DNA from: Phialocephala subalpina
Taxonomy: Eukaryota > Ascomycota > Leotiomycetes > Helotiales > Mollisiaceae
Length of the DNA stretch: 64,000 nucleotides
Assembly (NCBI GenBank): GCA_900073065.1
Contig: FJOG01000028.1
Span: forward strand, 122,283-186,282
Direction of reading: 5' to 3'
The notes under the pieces: model-generated
Told to the model about the DNA's origin: nothing
The model's database searches: none
What the model saw: the letters and a program-made list of their open reading frames with translations, nothing else
Made by a program: the position numbers and the translations under genes
Shown here: positions 44,801 to 55,094 of the stretch, one piece after another
Layout: each line of letters starts with the position of its first letter
Position numbering within the stretch: the first letter of the stretch is position 1

Positions 44801-45262
44801 TTTCGTCCCGAATGGATTCGTAATCGAGACCCTCGTGTCTTTCGTTAACGTCAACTCCAAATCTCCTGATGGTACGTTCGCAGATGCTTTAGCCTCCCCA
44901 ATCGCTCCGGTTGTGTCTACATCTTCGAATTCGATATCTTCATCCTCGTCTTCGTCTTCATCAGCAGGAGAGGTCTTTTGCCGGTTCGTGAGGGGTACAT
45001 CTTCGAATTCCTCGTCGGAGAGTGAGGAGAGGGAACTCTCATCTTCGGTGGCTGTTAACTTTTCTAATGCTGCTTTGCCATGTTCTGCGGAGCGTTTGGT
45101 GCCTGTTCCAGCATCCAGGTCATCGAAGAGAGTGGGCTTTCTGGAGGTAGTTGTTACTGAAGCCTTGCCTTTGCTTTTGGGTTTGGGTGGCGGGTTTGAG
45201 GGGCCGGCTTCTGCTTCTGGTGTCCAGGAGCGCAGACGTTTGCGTGGGAGGAAGGGAGGCAT
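41849..45262 (-). CDS. rad4: DNA damage recognition protein Rad4/XPC
   Basis: Nucleotide-excision-repair lesion sensor, working with Rad23 and centrin. A single exon of 1137 codons from ATG 45262 (MPPFLPRKRLRSWTPEAE). An in-frame ATG 96 nt upstream (45358) is possible, but its extra 32 residues look like 5' UTR. An acidic N-terminus is followed by the transglutaminase-like domain from about residue 165 (RIDTHRMHVQLLMWHNAIR) to 500 (FPHYWTEVLSPVTNTYTPVD), with a charged insertion. BHD1 starts near 645 (YYKSSPDFVLERHLKREEAL), BHD2 follows with RKDVVSCKSQETWHKEG, and BHD3 runs near 770-830 (FGNIDLYVDSMLPEGAVHLP, TGFEFGHRMAVPVISGVVV). The C-terminal 300 residues are a disordered tail rich in Lys, Glu and Ser. 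A long tail of this kind is usual in filamentous fungi. Confidence 0.95.
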   Translation of the reverse strand: MPPFLPRKRLRSWTPEAEAGPSNPPPKPKSKGKASVTTTSRKPTLFDDLDAGTGTKRSAEHGKAALEKLTATEDESSLSSLSDEEFEDVPLTNRQKTSPADEDEDEDEDIEFEDVDTTGAIGEAKASANVPSGDLELTLTKDTRVSITNPFGTKKGPSKIERGIRIDTHRMHVQLLMWHNAIRNSWCCDRELQEMLVKALPLGAVKEVEKWRRNSGLDVKKIKEEETPKGKGKGKANAVKGRKADPRSQRDWGAPAERLEEGKVNMSAGDPLIGLLKYLKSYWDQRFRVTAPGLRKLGYMSLQRLDEEVKSFKEEYDPERHGERIRDIKEFRACAKAMEGSRDVGAQLFTALIRGLGLEARLVASLQPAGFGWSQNEEASKKNRRKLRRDKKSGSKDVNSSSDDEADSSEEEKPAPKAAKKGKASAKLKLKPAPKSTRRTSQGSGVKDAPIALSESEEEGDERCESDDDVIDITPVRQARKPSLPFDQDLKFPHYWTEVLSPVTNTYTPVDALVLKIVASGKETLEKFETRGTKSEKAKQVTAYIIGHSSDGTAKDVTTRYLKRHVWPGRTKGNRYPVEKIAIRNRYGKVKRYEEYDWFKTVMSGYLRGTKSCPRTEIDDHEEATDLKPVKPEKKEVEEGKETLQYYKSSPDFVLERHLKREEALLPTATHVKMFPVKGKGEATTEEKVYLRKDVVSCKSQETWHKEGRAPKVGEDPLKRVPYRAATTNRRRELAEAENASGEKVLQGLYSWDQTDWIIPPPIENGIIPKNSFGNIDLYVDSMLPEGAVHLPMRGTVKICKRLNIDYAEAVTGFEFGHRMAVPVISGVVVAEEHYDSVMDEWHKDEAERVRKEDEKRRKAALGMWRKMLMGLRIIERVKGEYGDVAGDADILNPFANTKKRKEDADAEAQRRIMDQRDEEMAGGFLPEGFDVEESEERRASFFPVAQEGDDDDEHGGGFVVEGHDEPSKPGQAYATPQSLEPATKNGTARVSEEDVEMQDAESEVEAPAPKKRGRPSGSTAAKSKAKTPAKRGPKPKTPTSKKAGKRKSTVQDSEQEDDDDESPLSDLESDLDSDIEEPPKQAVKKPAGRRKTLPAKTTAVESPRKTPRRTAARKSETALRSHYFEHGDDDMDEDDE

Positions 45263-45666
45263 GGTGATGCATATCCCGGATGTCTGTTGTGGAGTTGAGG
45301 TGCATTCGCGGTGTTGATGGTTCACGTCGCGTGGGACTTTTTGAAGCTGCAGCCTCATGAAGTCATCACCAATCTTAGCTCAGGTACGCGACAGGGATTC
45401 AATATCAACCCAATATTTTGCCACTCTGTGAACTTGTGATAAATTTGCGAAGATGTATTATTCCTATGTCGTGAATCGTCTCGTTGTATCATTCTTCTAC
45501 GCTTAAACCTCTGTGGTCTTCTGAAAATCATATTCGGATATCTCCCAAACGCCATGCAATGCTCTATTCCACCACCCAGCCGTAAGCGCCCCTCTGAGCT
45601 GCCTTCCCACTGCCATGTATTGTGATGCTGCATACCTTCTATCCACCAGATCCGCAGTATCACCCC

Positions 45667-46290
45667 TCAATCACTGGGAGCCTTCCCAGCACCATGCCCA
45701 TGTCTCTTTCTCCATGCACGAATCCCATTATCAATCTCCTGCCTCGTAACCCCATCCCTAACCAAATGCATCGTTACCCCTAAACTCTCCACATTCCTAT
45801 TCCTCGCCTCATCATCGAAGAAAAGCATTTCTTCGTATTTCAAACCTGTCGCCCTCTGCAACTTTGTAAAATGTGTGATCTTGCTTCCAGGATAAATTTC
45901 GAGATGGTCAAAATAGTCGATCGCCTTCCTCTTCTTGCCCTCCCCCGCATCTTGTATATGTAACAGCTTCAACATCTCGCGACCAAGATCAGGAGCAGAG
46001 GTTCGGGAAGCTGCGCCGACTTTGATGTTGTGCTCTCGCAGACTGTAGAGGATCGAGGGAACGTCGGAGTAGAACGAGAAGCTCTCGCCAAAGCGATCGT
46101 GTACTGTATCGTGGGTGGCAGAGTTCTTAACTTTCAAGGGAGGCGTAACGTGTGTATCAACCCAGAAAGGCCATAATGTATAATCCAGATCAAAGACAAT
46201 CATCTTGGGAAGGACGCCATCGGAGAAAGTGGCTGGAGGCGTGTGTGTTGATTCTGCGAGCTGCGAGCCTTGACCCGCTTTCTTGACCAT
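45667..46290 (-). CDS. magnesium-dependent phosphatase-1 (MDP-1) family HAD phosphatase
   Basis: A small HAD-superfamily phosphatase. A single exon of 207 residues from ATG 46290 (MVKKAGQGSQLAESTHTPP); the longer open frame to 46359 has no ATG. HAD motif I is MIVFDLDYTLWPFWVDTH (nucleophile Asp and second Asp), motif II is VGAASRTSAPDLGREML, and motif IV is MLFFDDEARNRNVESLGV. Length and motif order match MDP-1, a protein-tyrosine or sugar phosphatase family lacking a large cap. It lies head-to-head with the GNAT gene, sharing a promoter interval of about 345 bp. Confidence 0.93.
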   Translation of the reverse strand: MVKKAGQGSQLAESTHTPPATFSDGVLPKMIVFDLDYTLWPFWVDTHVTPPLKVKNSATHDTVHDRFGESFSFYSDVPSILYSLREHNIKVGAASRTSAPDLGREMLKLLHIQDAGEGKKRKAIDYFDHLEIYPGSKITHFTKLQRATGLKYEEMLFFDDEARNRNVESLGVTMHLVRDGVTRQEIDNGIRAWRKRHGHGAGKAPSD

Positions 46291-46634
46291 GGTTGCAAGA
46301 AGAACACAGAGAAGTGGCAGATACTGTAGAATCGCGTGGCGGTGAATGTTGACGAGCAAGCTTCAGAAGTTTTGGTGTGCTCTTGTGATGCCTGGACAAG
46401 GTTGGAGGGGTCACCGAGTACCTGGGACAGGGGTGGAGTTGGTGCGTCACCTCTTCTTAAGCTTAAATTGAGGATTTTTCTTCTTCGAAAACAGTCACAG
46501 TTTCGTCTCACTCCACAGCCACCTCTCGCATCTACTGGACATTCCTCCCTCCCGTCCCTGCTTTATACTTTTCGTCATCTGAATTGGAAAGATCTCACAC
46601 ATTCATATCGACCAGAATCTACGACTACCTATCG
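46291..46634. promoter_or_regulatory. shared divergent promoter of MDP-1 and GNAT genes
   Basis: A 344-bp interval between the two start codons, transcribed in opposite directions. It contains a pyrimidine-rich tract on the GNAT side (46500-46560). No specific binding site is identified. Confidence 0.4.
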
Positions 46635-47402
46635 ATGATGGACTCACTTACTATCCTTGCAATGGCTGCAGCGGAGGTGCAACGCAAGGAATCTCTCGAA
46701 TACGCCCCCGAAAGCTATTACATTCGATCGCCACGAAGTTCAGATATCCCAAATTTAGAAAAAGTCGAACGCTCCGCGGCGGAAATCTTCCTCACAGCTA
46801 ACTTGGGATTCCTTCTCGATGCACCTACAGTCGACCCATACCTTCTGGCTTCGATGGCAAATTCGGGTCACCTCTGGGTTGCGGTAGACAGATACGATAT
46901 GCCCATCGGCTTCATCGGAGGACAATATCTGGAAGGAAATTTCCATATTATCGAAGTGTCGGTCGCGAGAGCATACCAAGGGAGAGGGATAGGAAAGGCG
47001 CTGATGGCAACAATGGTGGACCAGATCAGAGCAGAAGGATACAAAACCATCACCTTGACGACATATCGAGATCTGCCATGGAACGCGCCTTGGTATTCCA
47101 GAATGGGATTTGTCGAAGTAAAACCCTGGGATGCCGGAAAAATACGATATGCCCATCGGCTTCATCGGAGGACAATATCTGGAAGGAAATTTCCATATTA
47201 TCGAAGTGTCGGTCGCGAGAGCATACCAAGGGAGAGGGATAGGAAAGGCGCTGATGGCAACAATGGTGGACCAGATCAGAGCAGAAGGATACAAAACCAT
47301 CACCTTGACGACATATCGAGATCTGCCATGGAACGCGCCTTGGTATTCCAGAATGGGATTTGTCGAAGTAAAACCCTGGGATGCCGGAAAATGGTTTGGT
47401 AG
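46635..47402 (+). CDS. GNAT N-acetyltransferase carrying a 250-bp tandem duplication
   Basis: Acetyl-CoA-dependent N-acetyltransferase. ATG at 46635 (with a second at 46638); the GNAT fold spans residues about 20-168. Motif A with the acetyl-CoA loop is VSVARAYQGRGIGKALMATM, and motif B includes YRDLPWNAPWYSRMGFVEV. Bases 46892-47141 are repeated exactly at 47142-47391. Because 250 is not a multiple of three, the frame shifts after PWDAGK and continues for 87 scrambled codons to a stop at 47402. The first, complete domain could still fold. Without the extra copy the frame would run to 47583 (232 residues). Either a very recent duplication or an assembly artefact. Confidence 0.8.
   Translation: MMDSLTILAMAAAEVQRKESLEYAPESYYIRSPRSSDIPNLEKVERSAAEIFLTANLGFLLDAPTVDPYLLASMANSGHLWVAVDRYDMPIGFIGGQYLEGNFHIIEVSVARAYQGRGIGKALMATMVDQIRAEGYKTITLTTYRDLPWNAPWYSRMGFVEVKPWDAGKIRYAHRLHRRTISGRKFPYYRSVGRESIPRERDRKGADGNNGGPDQSRRIQNHHLDDISRSAMERALVFQNGICRSKTLGCRKMVW
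46892..47391 (+). repeat. perfect 250-bp direct tandem duplication
   Basis: 46892-47141 and 47142-47391 are identical base for base by eye, starting ATACGATATGCCCATCGG and ending GATGCCGGAAA. The copies abut directly. The duplicated segment encodes most of the GNAT catalytic core (from RYDMPIGFIGG to PWDAGK). The absence of any substitution means it is recent or artefactual. Confidence 0.9.
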
Positions 47403-47583
47403 AGCTATATTACATCAGTTGAAGCTGCGGATTGGCGATATTTATGATTGTATGGAGACTGGCACCAATTTTTGTCTGGTCGTATGTCTGCCAGGCATCG
47501 TGGCAGCTCCTTCGATACATTTGGGTGGAAAAGACCTGTGGTTGAAATTCTCCGGATGCAGATCTTACAAACGGGCGTCTTGA

Positions 47584-48287
47584 TTTTTGAATTGTTGAGC
47601 GACACCGCCCCTCCGCGACAACGACTGGCAGAATGGAAGGAAGATAATTTATGTCGAAAGGTCGACAATGTATGAATATCAACGTTATGGTGCCATTATG
47701 TAAGGGCATTCGACAGAATGACATTCGGACCCTTATCAGTTTCGGGCCAAGATCCCTGCACCCGCGTTTTTTATGCCAGCCACTTGGCTGATCGTTGCAG
47801 CTCGACGACTTCTGATTGCTTGATACCGACAGCACCGTTATCTTTATTATATTCTCGGCATTCCGATTGCAAATAACAGCTCGGCTTGCAGTGTTGAGAG
47901 CTTCCAGAACTGCAGCTATCTAGCCAGCCAAGTAATAGAGACGGAGAGAGGAAGTGCCTTGTCAAGTCCACCCTACGGCGTCCGTTGGATAGAAGGGCCC
48001 AAGAAAAGCTATGTCGCGTGCATCGGACAAAACCCTGTTAGACTTGCACATCACTAACAGGCATCAAACAGCTTGGAGCTAAGATAAGTGTCAATTGACC
48101 TCCACAATCTTGATGCGACGTCTCTTTCTTCTTTCAATTGATCTTCTTTGCGATTTTGTCTTTTCGTGTTTCCGAAGAAAGAGTATCCCTCTTGAACACG
48201 GTCAATTAGATGGGTAGACGACTCCGCCCCATTCTTGTACAGCACACTTGTACAGCACATCTGTTACTATAATTTTATAAGCTCATC
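47584..48287. other. intergenic
   Basis: 3' flank of the GNAT gene and promoter of the permease. A 12-14 bp direct repeat (TTGTACAGCACA) occurs twice at 48233-48260, about 30-50 bp before the permease ATG. No gene is supported. Confidence 0.5.
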
Positions 48288-50145
48288 ATGGCTTCCCTCG
48301 AGGCTGAAAAGTCAACAGCTCCATCGTATCCCGAAAAGGATACAACGACAGACATTGACCACGAGCCTCGCCTCCACCATATCAACGAAACTGGTCATAT
48401 CCAAGAACTCGAACGCAATTTCTCTTTACTTTCCGTCTGTTCCGTCGGTATCGTCACAGGAAATACCTGGGCAGCTCTTGGAGGTTCAATTGTGGTTGCA
48501 ATCTACAATGGAGGTCCTCCTGGTGTATTGTACGAGTTCATTGCGGTGTCTGCCTTCTACTGGCTGATTGCGGCTTGTATTGCAGTGAGTCCCCAAATTA
48601 TGACGCTCCTTTTTTACCCCACACTGACATGCCGCCTAGGAACTTGCTTCGTCGATGCCTAGCAGTGCTGGTGTGTACCACTGGGCTTCGATAACTCCAG
48701 GTCCAAAGTATGGTCCAATTTGTGGCTGGTTCGCTGGGTGGTGGAATACGTTTGCTTGGATGATGGGATCTGGTAAGCTCTTCCGTCAAAGAAGCCATAC
48801 TTCGACTAATCATACCAGCATCCATGGCCAGCATCAGCAGCCAGATAGCAATTGCTATGTACGGGATTTATCATCCAGACTACGTACCGGAACGATGGCA
48901 CGTTTTCATCGGTTACGTGATAGTAACCTGGCTCTGCTGCTCTATCGTCCTCTTTGCCAATAAGGGTCTTCCAATGCTCAACAATATTGGTCTATTCTTC
49001 ATCCTCGCTGGCGTCTTCATCACAATCATAGTCTGTGTTGCTATGCCACATACGACTGGAACAGGGTGGGTACTTTTCAATATCAATACTCTTTCGAGTC
49101 TTCACTTTTGAGACTTTAGCGTTTCGCAGCACGTTTAGAATGTGTCTCGATGCTGACTGTCTCTAGATACGCACCTTCTTCGTTTGTTTGGGCGGATTGG
49201 ACCAACCAGACCGGCTACACGAGCAATGGTTTCGTCTTCCTCGCCGGCATGCTAAACGGCGCCTACGCAGTCGGAACACCAGACTGCGTCTCCCATCTCG
49301 CAGAAGAAATCCCGCACCCGCGCCGCAACATCCCACTCGCCATCGCCGCCCAAATGATCATCGGTTTCATCACAGCATTCGTCTACATGATCGCAATTTT
49401 CTACTCCATCTCCTCCATCGACGACGTCTTGGCAGCGCCCTACTTCCCACTCGCAACCATCTACGAACAAGCCACATCCTCTCAAGCTGGCACTATGGGA
49501 TTGTTGTTCATCATATTTGTTCCGATTCTCTGTACTTGTATCGGGACTTACATCACCTCCGGCCGCTGCCTTTGGACTCTTTCAAGAGATCGAGCTGTGC
49601 CGTTTTCGGATACCTTTGGTGTCATCTCTCCCCGCTTCAAGAACCCATTCAACGCCACCCTCTTCTGCGGCTGTTTCTCCACCGTCTTAGGAGCAATCTA
49701 CGTCGGCTCTAGCACAGCATTCAACGCCTTCGTCGGTTCCTTCGTCGTTCTCTCCACGCTCTCGTACCTGGCTTCTATCTTGCCTTTCATGCTCACCCAT
49801 CGGTTCTCCCGCTCCACTCAAACAGGCCAATATTCAAACAGCATGCGACCAGGTCCTTTCCAAATGGGGCATAAGTTGGGATACGTGGTGAATGGGATTA
49901 GTTGTGTGTATATTGTTGTTTTTGTGGTGATTTATTGTTTTCCTTATTCGATGCCGGTATCAGCGCAGAATATGAATTATGCGTGTTTGATTACGGGGAG
50001 TATGACTATTTTCTCTGGGGTTTGGTGGCTGGTAGGGAGGAAGGGGTATACTGGACCGCAGGCGTTGGCGCATGAGTATGAAGGGCAGGTACCGGTTGGT
50101 GGTGGTGGTGTTGTGGGTGGGAGTGAGACGGAGAAGTCGGGGTAG
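48288..50145 (+). CDS. APC-superfamily permease (choline/GABA transporter-like)
   Basis: Proton-coupled amino-acid or choline uptake at the plasma membrane, by family. Four exons (48288-48584, 48640-48772, 48819-49065, 49167-50145) encode 551 residues. After a 50-residue hydrophilic N-terminus comes the first transmembrane region (NFSLLSVCSVGIVTGNTWAA, GGSIVVAIYNGGPPGVLYEF). The conserved ELASSMPSSAGVYHWASI and GWFAGWWNTFAWMMG follow across introns. A substrate-site region TPDCVSHLAEEIPHPRRNIP and about twelve hydrophobic helices complete the fold. The motif set matches the fungal choline transport protein (Hnm1) and GABA permease (Uga4) group; the substrate cannot be decided. Intron positions are typical of this family. 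Confidence 0.93.
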
Positions 50146-50681
50146 GAGCCAAGAGTTTGTGAATGTTCAGATGAAAAGTCAGAGATCTCCCTTTGTACCA
50201 AATATACGCGAGTTCTCAACCGGCTTCCATGACGATCATTTCAATATCTCGCCTAAGCCATTCAACCCGATTACCTAGTTACATTTCCCGAAGGTCAAAT
50301 CCGGGGGTTTTTTCTTGGTAGCGAGACTGCAAGGAGGATGGCCCGCTGGTATGAATTGTCAAATGTCCCGCGCCGGTACAGCACTTCAGATCTCTTCAAT
50401 TATCCGGATTTATCCAAGCAAGCGAATACTCGGAAAGAAAGTTTATGCACGTCAACTTTAAGCCAATCTACAGGATCTACCCCTCAATAACCTAATGCTT
50501 TTCAATATCGGAACACCAATTGGAACTGTTCCAGCTTCCATCCACGCGAGATGCCGTCTGCTGTTTTCACGGATGACATACTTTGCCACCAGTTACCGGT
50601 AATAGTATGCTCATATGAAAGGTAGGTCTGAAAGTCTTTCGTCAGAATGTAACTTCTCCATTTCTCTACCTACTACTGACC
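50146..50681. other. intergenic
   Basis: 3' flank of the permease and promoter of the esterase. No frame or motif of note. Confidence 0.5.
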
Positions 50682-52744
50682 ATGCGTTCAACTCTCATCA
50701 TTGCTAGCGCCTGTCTTTGGACCGCTCTCGTTGTCAGAGCTTCTCCTCTCGGACACTCCAGTTCAATCCAAAGCTATCCAGGTCCTCCAGGACCAGAAGT
50801 CGATGTTGGCTACAGTACATACAGCGGCATAGCAAATAAAACAACAGGCTTAAACACATTCAAAGGGTAAGTCATCTTTCCCCTCTCCGTACTATCACTA
50901 ACACCCTCCTCCCCAGAATTCGTTACGCCGCTCCACCAACCGGCACTCTCAGATGGCAAGCACCAAAAGCACCTTGCATCAACAGGTCCTCGAATTCGAT
51001 CCTTGATGCGTCGACTTTTGGTCCCGTATGTCCGCAGAGTATGTTTAGTACAGGACCAGGCACGAGTAATCCTGGGACGATTGGGGATGAAGATTGTCTG
51101 TTTTTGAATGTTTATGCGCCGGCCAATGCTACAAAACTTCCGGTTTTGGTGTGGATTCATGGCGGTGGGTATGGTGCTGGTGATGGGACGCAGGATTTGA
51201 GTGCTATTATTAATGCTAATAATAATTCTTTTGTTGGAGTTACTATTCAATATCGGGTATGAATTTCAATATATTTGCTCATTTGAGATATGGTAGCTGA
51301 CTGGGAATGAAGCTGGGAGCCTTTGGATTCTTGTCCTCTGATGAGGTATTGCGAAAGGGAGTTGTGAATGTGGGGCTACTTGATCAACATTTTGCTCTGC
51401 AATGGGTGCAAGACAAGATTCATCTTTTTGGCGGAGATCAAGCGCGTGTGACTATCTCGGGAGAGTCTGCCGGAGCTGGGTCCGTCATGCTTCACACCAT
51501 GGCTTACAACGGCACTCTTGGGACTTCACTTTTCAGCAATGTGAGGAATCTCTCCCCACCGTCTCCAGAAAGCAGAGAGGGGAACTGACATTCTGTAGTC
51601 GATCGCTGCATCGCCATATCTACCCATGCAATACGGATACAAAGACTGGCAACCATCACAAGCCTACTACGCTTTCGCATCTCAAGCCGGCTGTCCAGCT
51701 TCGACGGCATACGGAAGCTCCTCGCAAACCATATTTGACTGTCTGATTGCCAAGGATACGACTACACTCCAAAAAGCATCCTTCAACGTTTCAGCTTCTG
51801 GGGTGTACGGGACTTGGGCATTCGTTCCGGTTACTGATGGTACCTTTGTACAGCAAGTTCCAAGTCAACAATTGCTCAGCAAGCAAATCAATGGCAACAG
51901 GACTTTGACTGGGGTAAGAACGATATGCGACAGAGTTAGATGTTGGCGCTGACATCCATCGCAGAATAACGCCTTGGAAGGCTATTACTTCGTACCTCGT
52001 ACAATAACCACGAAGACTGCTCTGACGCAATGGATCTACCTCCTCTTCCCTCTCTTCACGGACAACGACGTATCAAAGCTCCTCGCTGCATACAACTACA
52101 CGTCCGACCCACAGACAATTGCTGATGTACCCCTCTCCCATCCTGAGATCTAGTTGCCTGAGCTGACTTTAATTGCAGGACATCTACGGTGAAACGACAT
52201 TCACCTGCCCCAGTTATTGGCTAGCAGAAGCATTTGCACAAGACGGACCAGCAGTATATGGAAGAGCAGGTTTCAAGTATCAGTACTCTGTTCCAGCTGC
52301 GCTACATGGCGCGGATATCCCAGCTTATTTCGGACCTGCCACACCGAACCAGGGTCCTGATTTTGTGAAGGCTTTTATGAGTACGCACTTGCCTATCACG
52401 AACTCCCAAACCCCATTCATTCTACGAGATAAGGAAGCAAACTAACATCAACAGCAATCTGGGGGAACTTCATAGTGGGCACCGACCCCTCAATTCCCAA
52501 CGACCCAAACAGCGGCGCCGCACGCAACTGGCCACTCTACACAAAAGAGATCCCCAGCATGCTCAACCTGAACGAGACAGGCGGATTAGCTTTCACCACC
52601 GCGATCGCAGGCAAAAACTTCACGGAGTACCGGGAACCGGGATTGAAGAATGATATTACGTTGGTGGATGCTTATGATTTCTACAATGGACGGGGAGCGA
52701 GATGTGAGTTCTGGAGAGGTATCAGTGCGCAGGTACCTGAGTGA
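50682..52744 (+). CDS. secreted type-B carboxylesterase/lipase
   Basis: Alpha/beta-hydrolase cleaving carboxyl esters outside the cell. Seven exons (50682-50866, 50917-51256, 51313-51540, 51599-51913, 51965-52126, 52179-52380, 52455-52744) encode 573 residues. Signal peptide MRSTLIIASACLWTALVVRAS. Family landmarks are IRYAAPPTGTLRWQAP, EDCLFLNVYAPANAT, the oxyanion loop LPVLVWIHGGGYGAG, and the nucleophile elbow ISGESAGAGSVMLH (Ser). The acid is expected in LTGNNALEGYYF and the His in AALHGADIPAYFG. Several N-glycosylation sequons are present. All introns are short with consistent phases. The substrate is unknown; fungal members include lipases and cholinesterase-like enzymes. Confidence 0.94.
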
Positions 52745-54006
52745 AAGACGGTCGATATGTACTTGAATGATAGCTGCATAACCTCGCCTTCAATCATAAG
52801 AAAGTCATCACATTTCGCCTGTCTCCATGAATATCGTCACTTTTGCGTCAGCTTAAACATGGAACCGTAGATGCTTCCTTCGCCCCTCGGTTCGGAGATG
52901 TTTTCCTTCCGCTAAGCGAAACCCAAAATCAACCGACCCCCACACCCCATAGTACCTTCCTTAAAGTTTAAATAAGCATTTCTGTTGTCGAAAAAAAAAA
53001 CGGGGTTTAAGATTTACCAATTCCTCGGGTTTCAATAGCCCTGACTCATTATCCTCTGTAGCTAACCTTCTTACTTGAGTAGAAGATTACAAAATAATAG
53101 GCTTAGCTGTTGTTTTACTTCTCAGATCATTTTTCGTAAGTCCTTTTAGAAACCCTTTTTTAGGCAACCAGGCTTGCTATCGAAGGAAGTTCTTAGAGTC
53201 AAGGGAAATTATAGTATCAGTTATTTTAGAGATTTTTAGAGTTTTCGTTTCTCGAGAGTTTTACCTGGAATTTCTTCGCTTGGCGGAAGCGAAGGGGCGC
53301 AAGCGAGACGTTGGGAAAGGGGCATGAATTTCAGGATCGTGAGGGTGAGGTAAGTGCAAGAGAAGTAATAATAACAATCAATGTATGCAGGTACTTAGAG
53401 GTCTGTGTTATCAAGAGTCTAGACAGTTTTTTTTTTTTAAATCGTTCAGTTGGATATATGAACGTTCTCGGAAGCACCTGCATTTCGGACGACGATTTCC
53501 GAAACTCTAATTCTATCCATCCAAACCACCAACCACCCGAAGCCTTGTCAGCAGAAAGCGCGCTAAATATTCTAAGCCACCGCCTATCTTGAAAAATGGT
53601 TCCCATTCAATCTGGGAACCCTTGCGTTGATTAGGTCTAATGTTGTCACCTGCCACCAACCTCCCAGGCGCACAGACGTCGTTGTCTCTCAAACTCTGTC
53701 GCCCGCATATTCGTAAAGCATCCGCACAGACACAGATTTGCTCTGCTATGCGGTCTAACCAATGATTAGATTGATTAGCATCAAGGGGTTTTCAGCTCCA
53801 GCCTTTCGCAAGATTGATCTTCCAGGTCTCAGCTTTGGGATGCTCTTCGATGCTCTTCGAAACCGGGTTCAGCCGGTGCGTGGTGGACTTGGTATCGTTA
53901 TCACGAGCAGAATTCGAGGAGATGGGTGGACAGCGTGAGCTCTCGGCGCTCCAGCTGTTCAGATTCTGCGGATTTAAAGGGCCAGGTTAGGGAAGGGCGA
54001 CAGGGG
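52745..54006. other. intergenic, partly AT-rich
   Basis: No gene. 52980-53280 contains homopolymer A and T runs and TTTTAGA words, resembling decayed repeat sequence. 53837-53860 holds a tandem ATGCTCTTCG duplication. The short frames at 53311-53606 on both strands have no ATG support or motifs. Confidence 0.4.
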
Positions 54007-54419
54007 NNNNNNNNNNNNNNNNNNNNNNNNNNNNNNNNNNNNNNNNNNNNNNNNNNNNNNNNNNNNNNNNNNNNNNNNNNNNNNNNNNNNNNNNNNNNNN
54101 NNNNNNNNNNNNNNNNNNNNNNNNNNNNNNNNNNNNNNNNNNNNNNNNNNNNNNNNNNNNNNNNNNNNNNNNNNNNNNNNNNNNNNNNNNNNNNNNNNNN
54201 NNNNNNNNNNNNNNNNNNNNNNNNNNNNNNNNNNNNNNNNNNNNNNNNNNNNNNNNNNNNNNNNNNNNNNNNNNNNNNNNNNNNNNNNNNNNNNNNNNNN
54301 NNNNNNNNNNNNNNNNNNNNNNNNNNNNNNNNNNNNNNNNNNNNNNNNNNNNNNNNNNNNNNNNNNNNNNNNNNNNNNNNNNNNNNNNNNNNNNNNNNNN
54401 NNNNNNNNNNNNNNNNNNN
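54007..54419. other. assembly gap (413 N)
   Basis: A run of N bordered on the right by a C-rich and (CT)n microsatellite at 54420-54459, probably the cause of the gap. Confidence 0.95.
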
Positions 54420-55094
54420 CCCCCCCTCCCCTCCTCTCTCCCTCTCTCTCTCTCTCAAGAATGGCAGCCGCGACGAAAGCAATGACAGCATCGGACTCCT
54501 CCCCTTCTCACAAGACCAGTTCAAGCATCCCCTCCTTAAAGTTTGCCCTACTGCTGTCATCTCTTACCTCGCCATGTTATCCCGGTTGTCAAAACGACGG
54601 TCGTGCTCAGAAACCTGTTCCTTCTAACGCAAGATCTTCTAACATGTGGGCTTCCGCCCCCCGGATCAAGTTAAAGCGAGACTCCAGTTCGGTTCAAGCT
54701 CCGTCAACCACGAGGAACAGGGTTGTAAGCTTCATGCAAGCCATATGCAGTGTACCATGTCACTCTTTCAGGATGAGGATCTACATGTCGAAGGTGGAGG
54801 GCTACCATACTGTATATATTTTTCCCTGTTATTGCTGCACTCCCCCACAAACCTAAACTTCGATTTTAAACTTCAGACACACAAATCTAGGTTCACGCGA
54901 TCGATCATATTCTCGCTCTCGTCACGTCTTGTCCCTGCTTGTTACTACCGAGCATATCGTCTGACATGGGGAAGAAAGTCTAGACGCCTTCACTTCGTAT
55001 ATGTTCTTGGATGCTAGAGTAGCTGCAATTTCAGAGGAAAGCGTTGTCTTGCAATTCCTGCTCGTTGTCTATTAGGGCATATTGAAGCAGCAAG
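54420..55094. other. microsatellite and sequence without a confident gene
   Basis: (CT)n at 54420-54459. An ATG-initiated plus-strand frame 54461-54856 (131 codons, MAAATKAMTASDSSPSHKTS...) begins at the gap edge. It is Ser-rich with no recognisable domain and could be part of a gene hidden by the gap. The remainder is the promoter of the rhodopsin-domain gene. Confidence 0.3.

Noticed and set aside
44559..45317. 252-codon plus-strand frame
   Set aside because: Antisense shadow of the Rad4 N-terminal acidic region; Ser runs mirror Glu/Asp codons.
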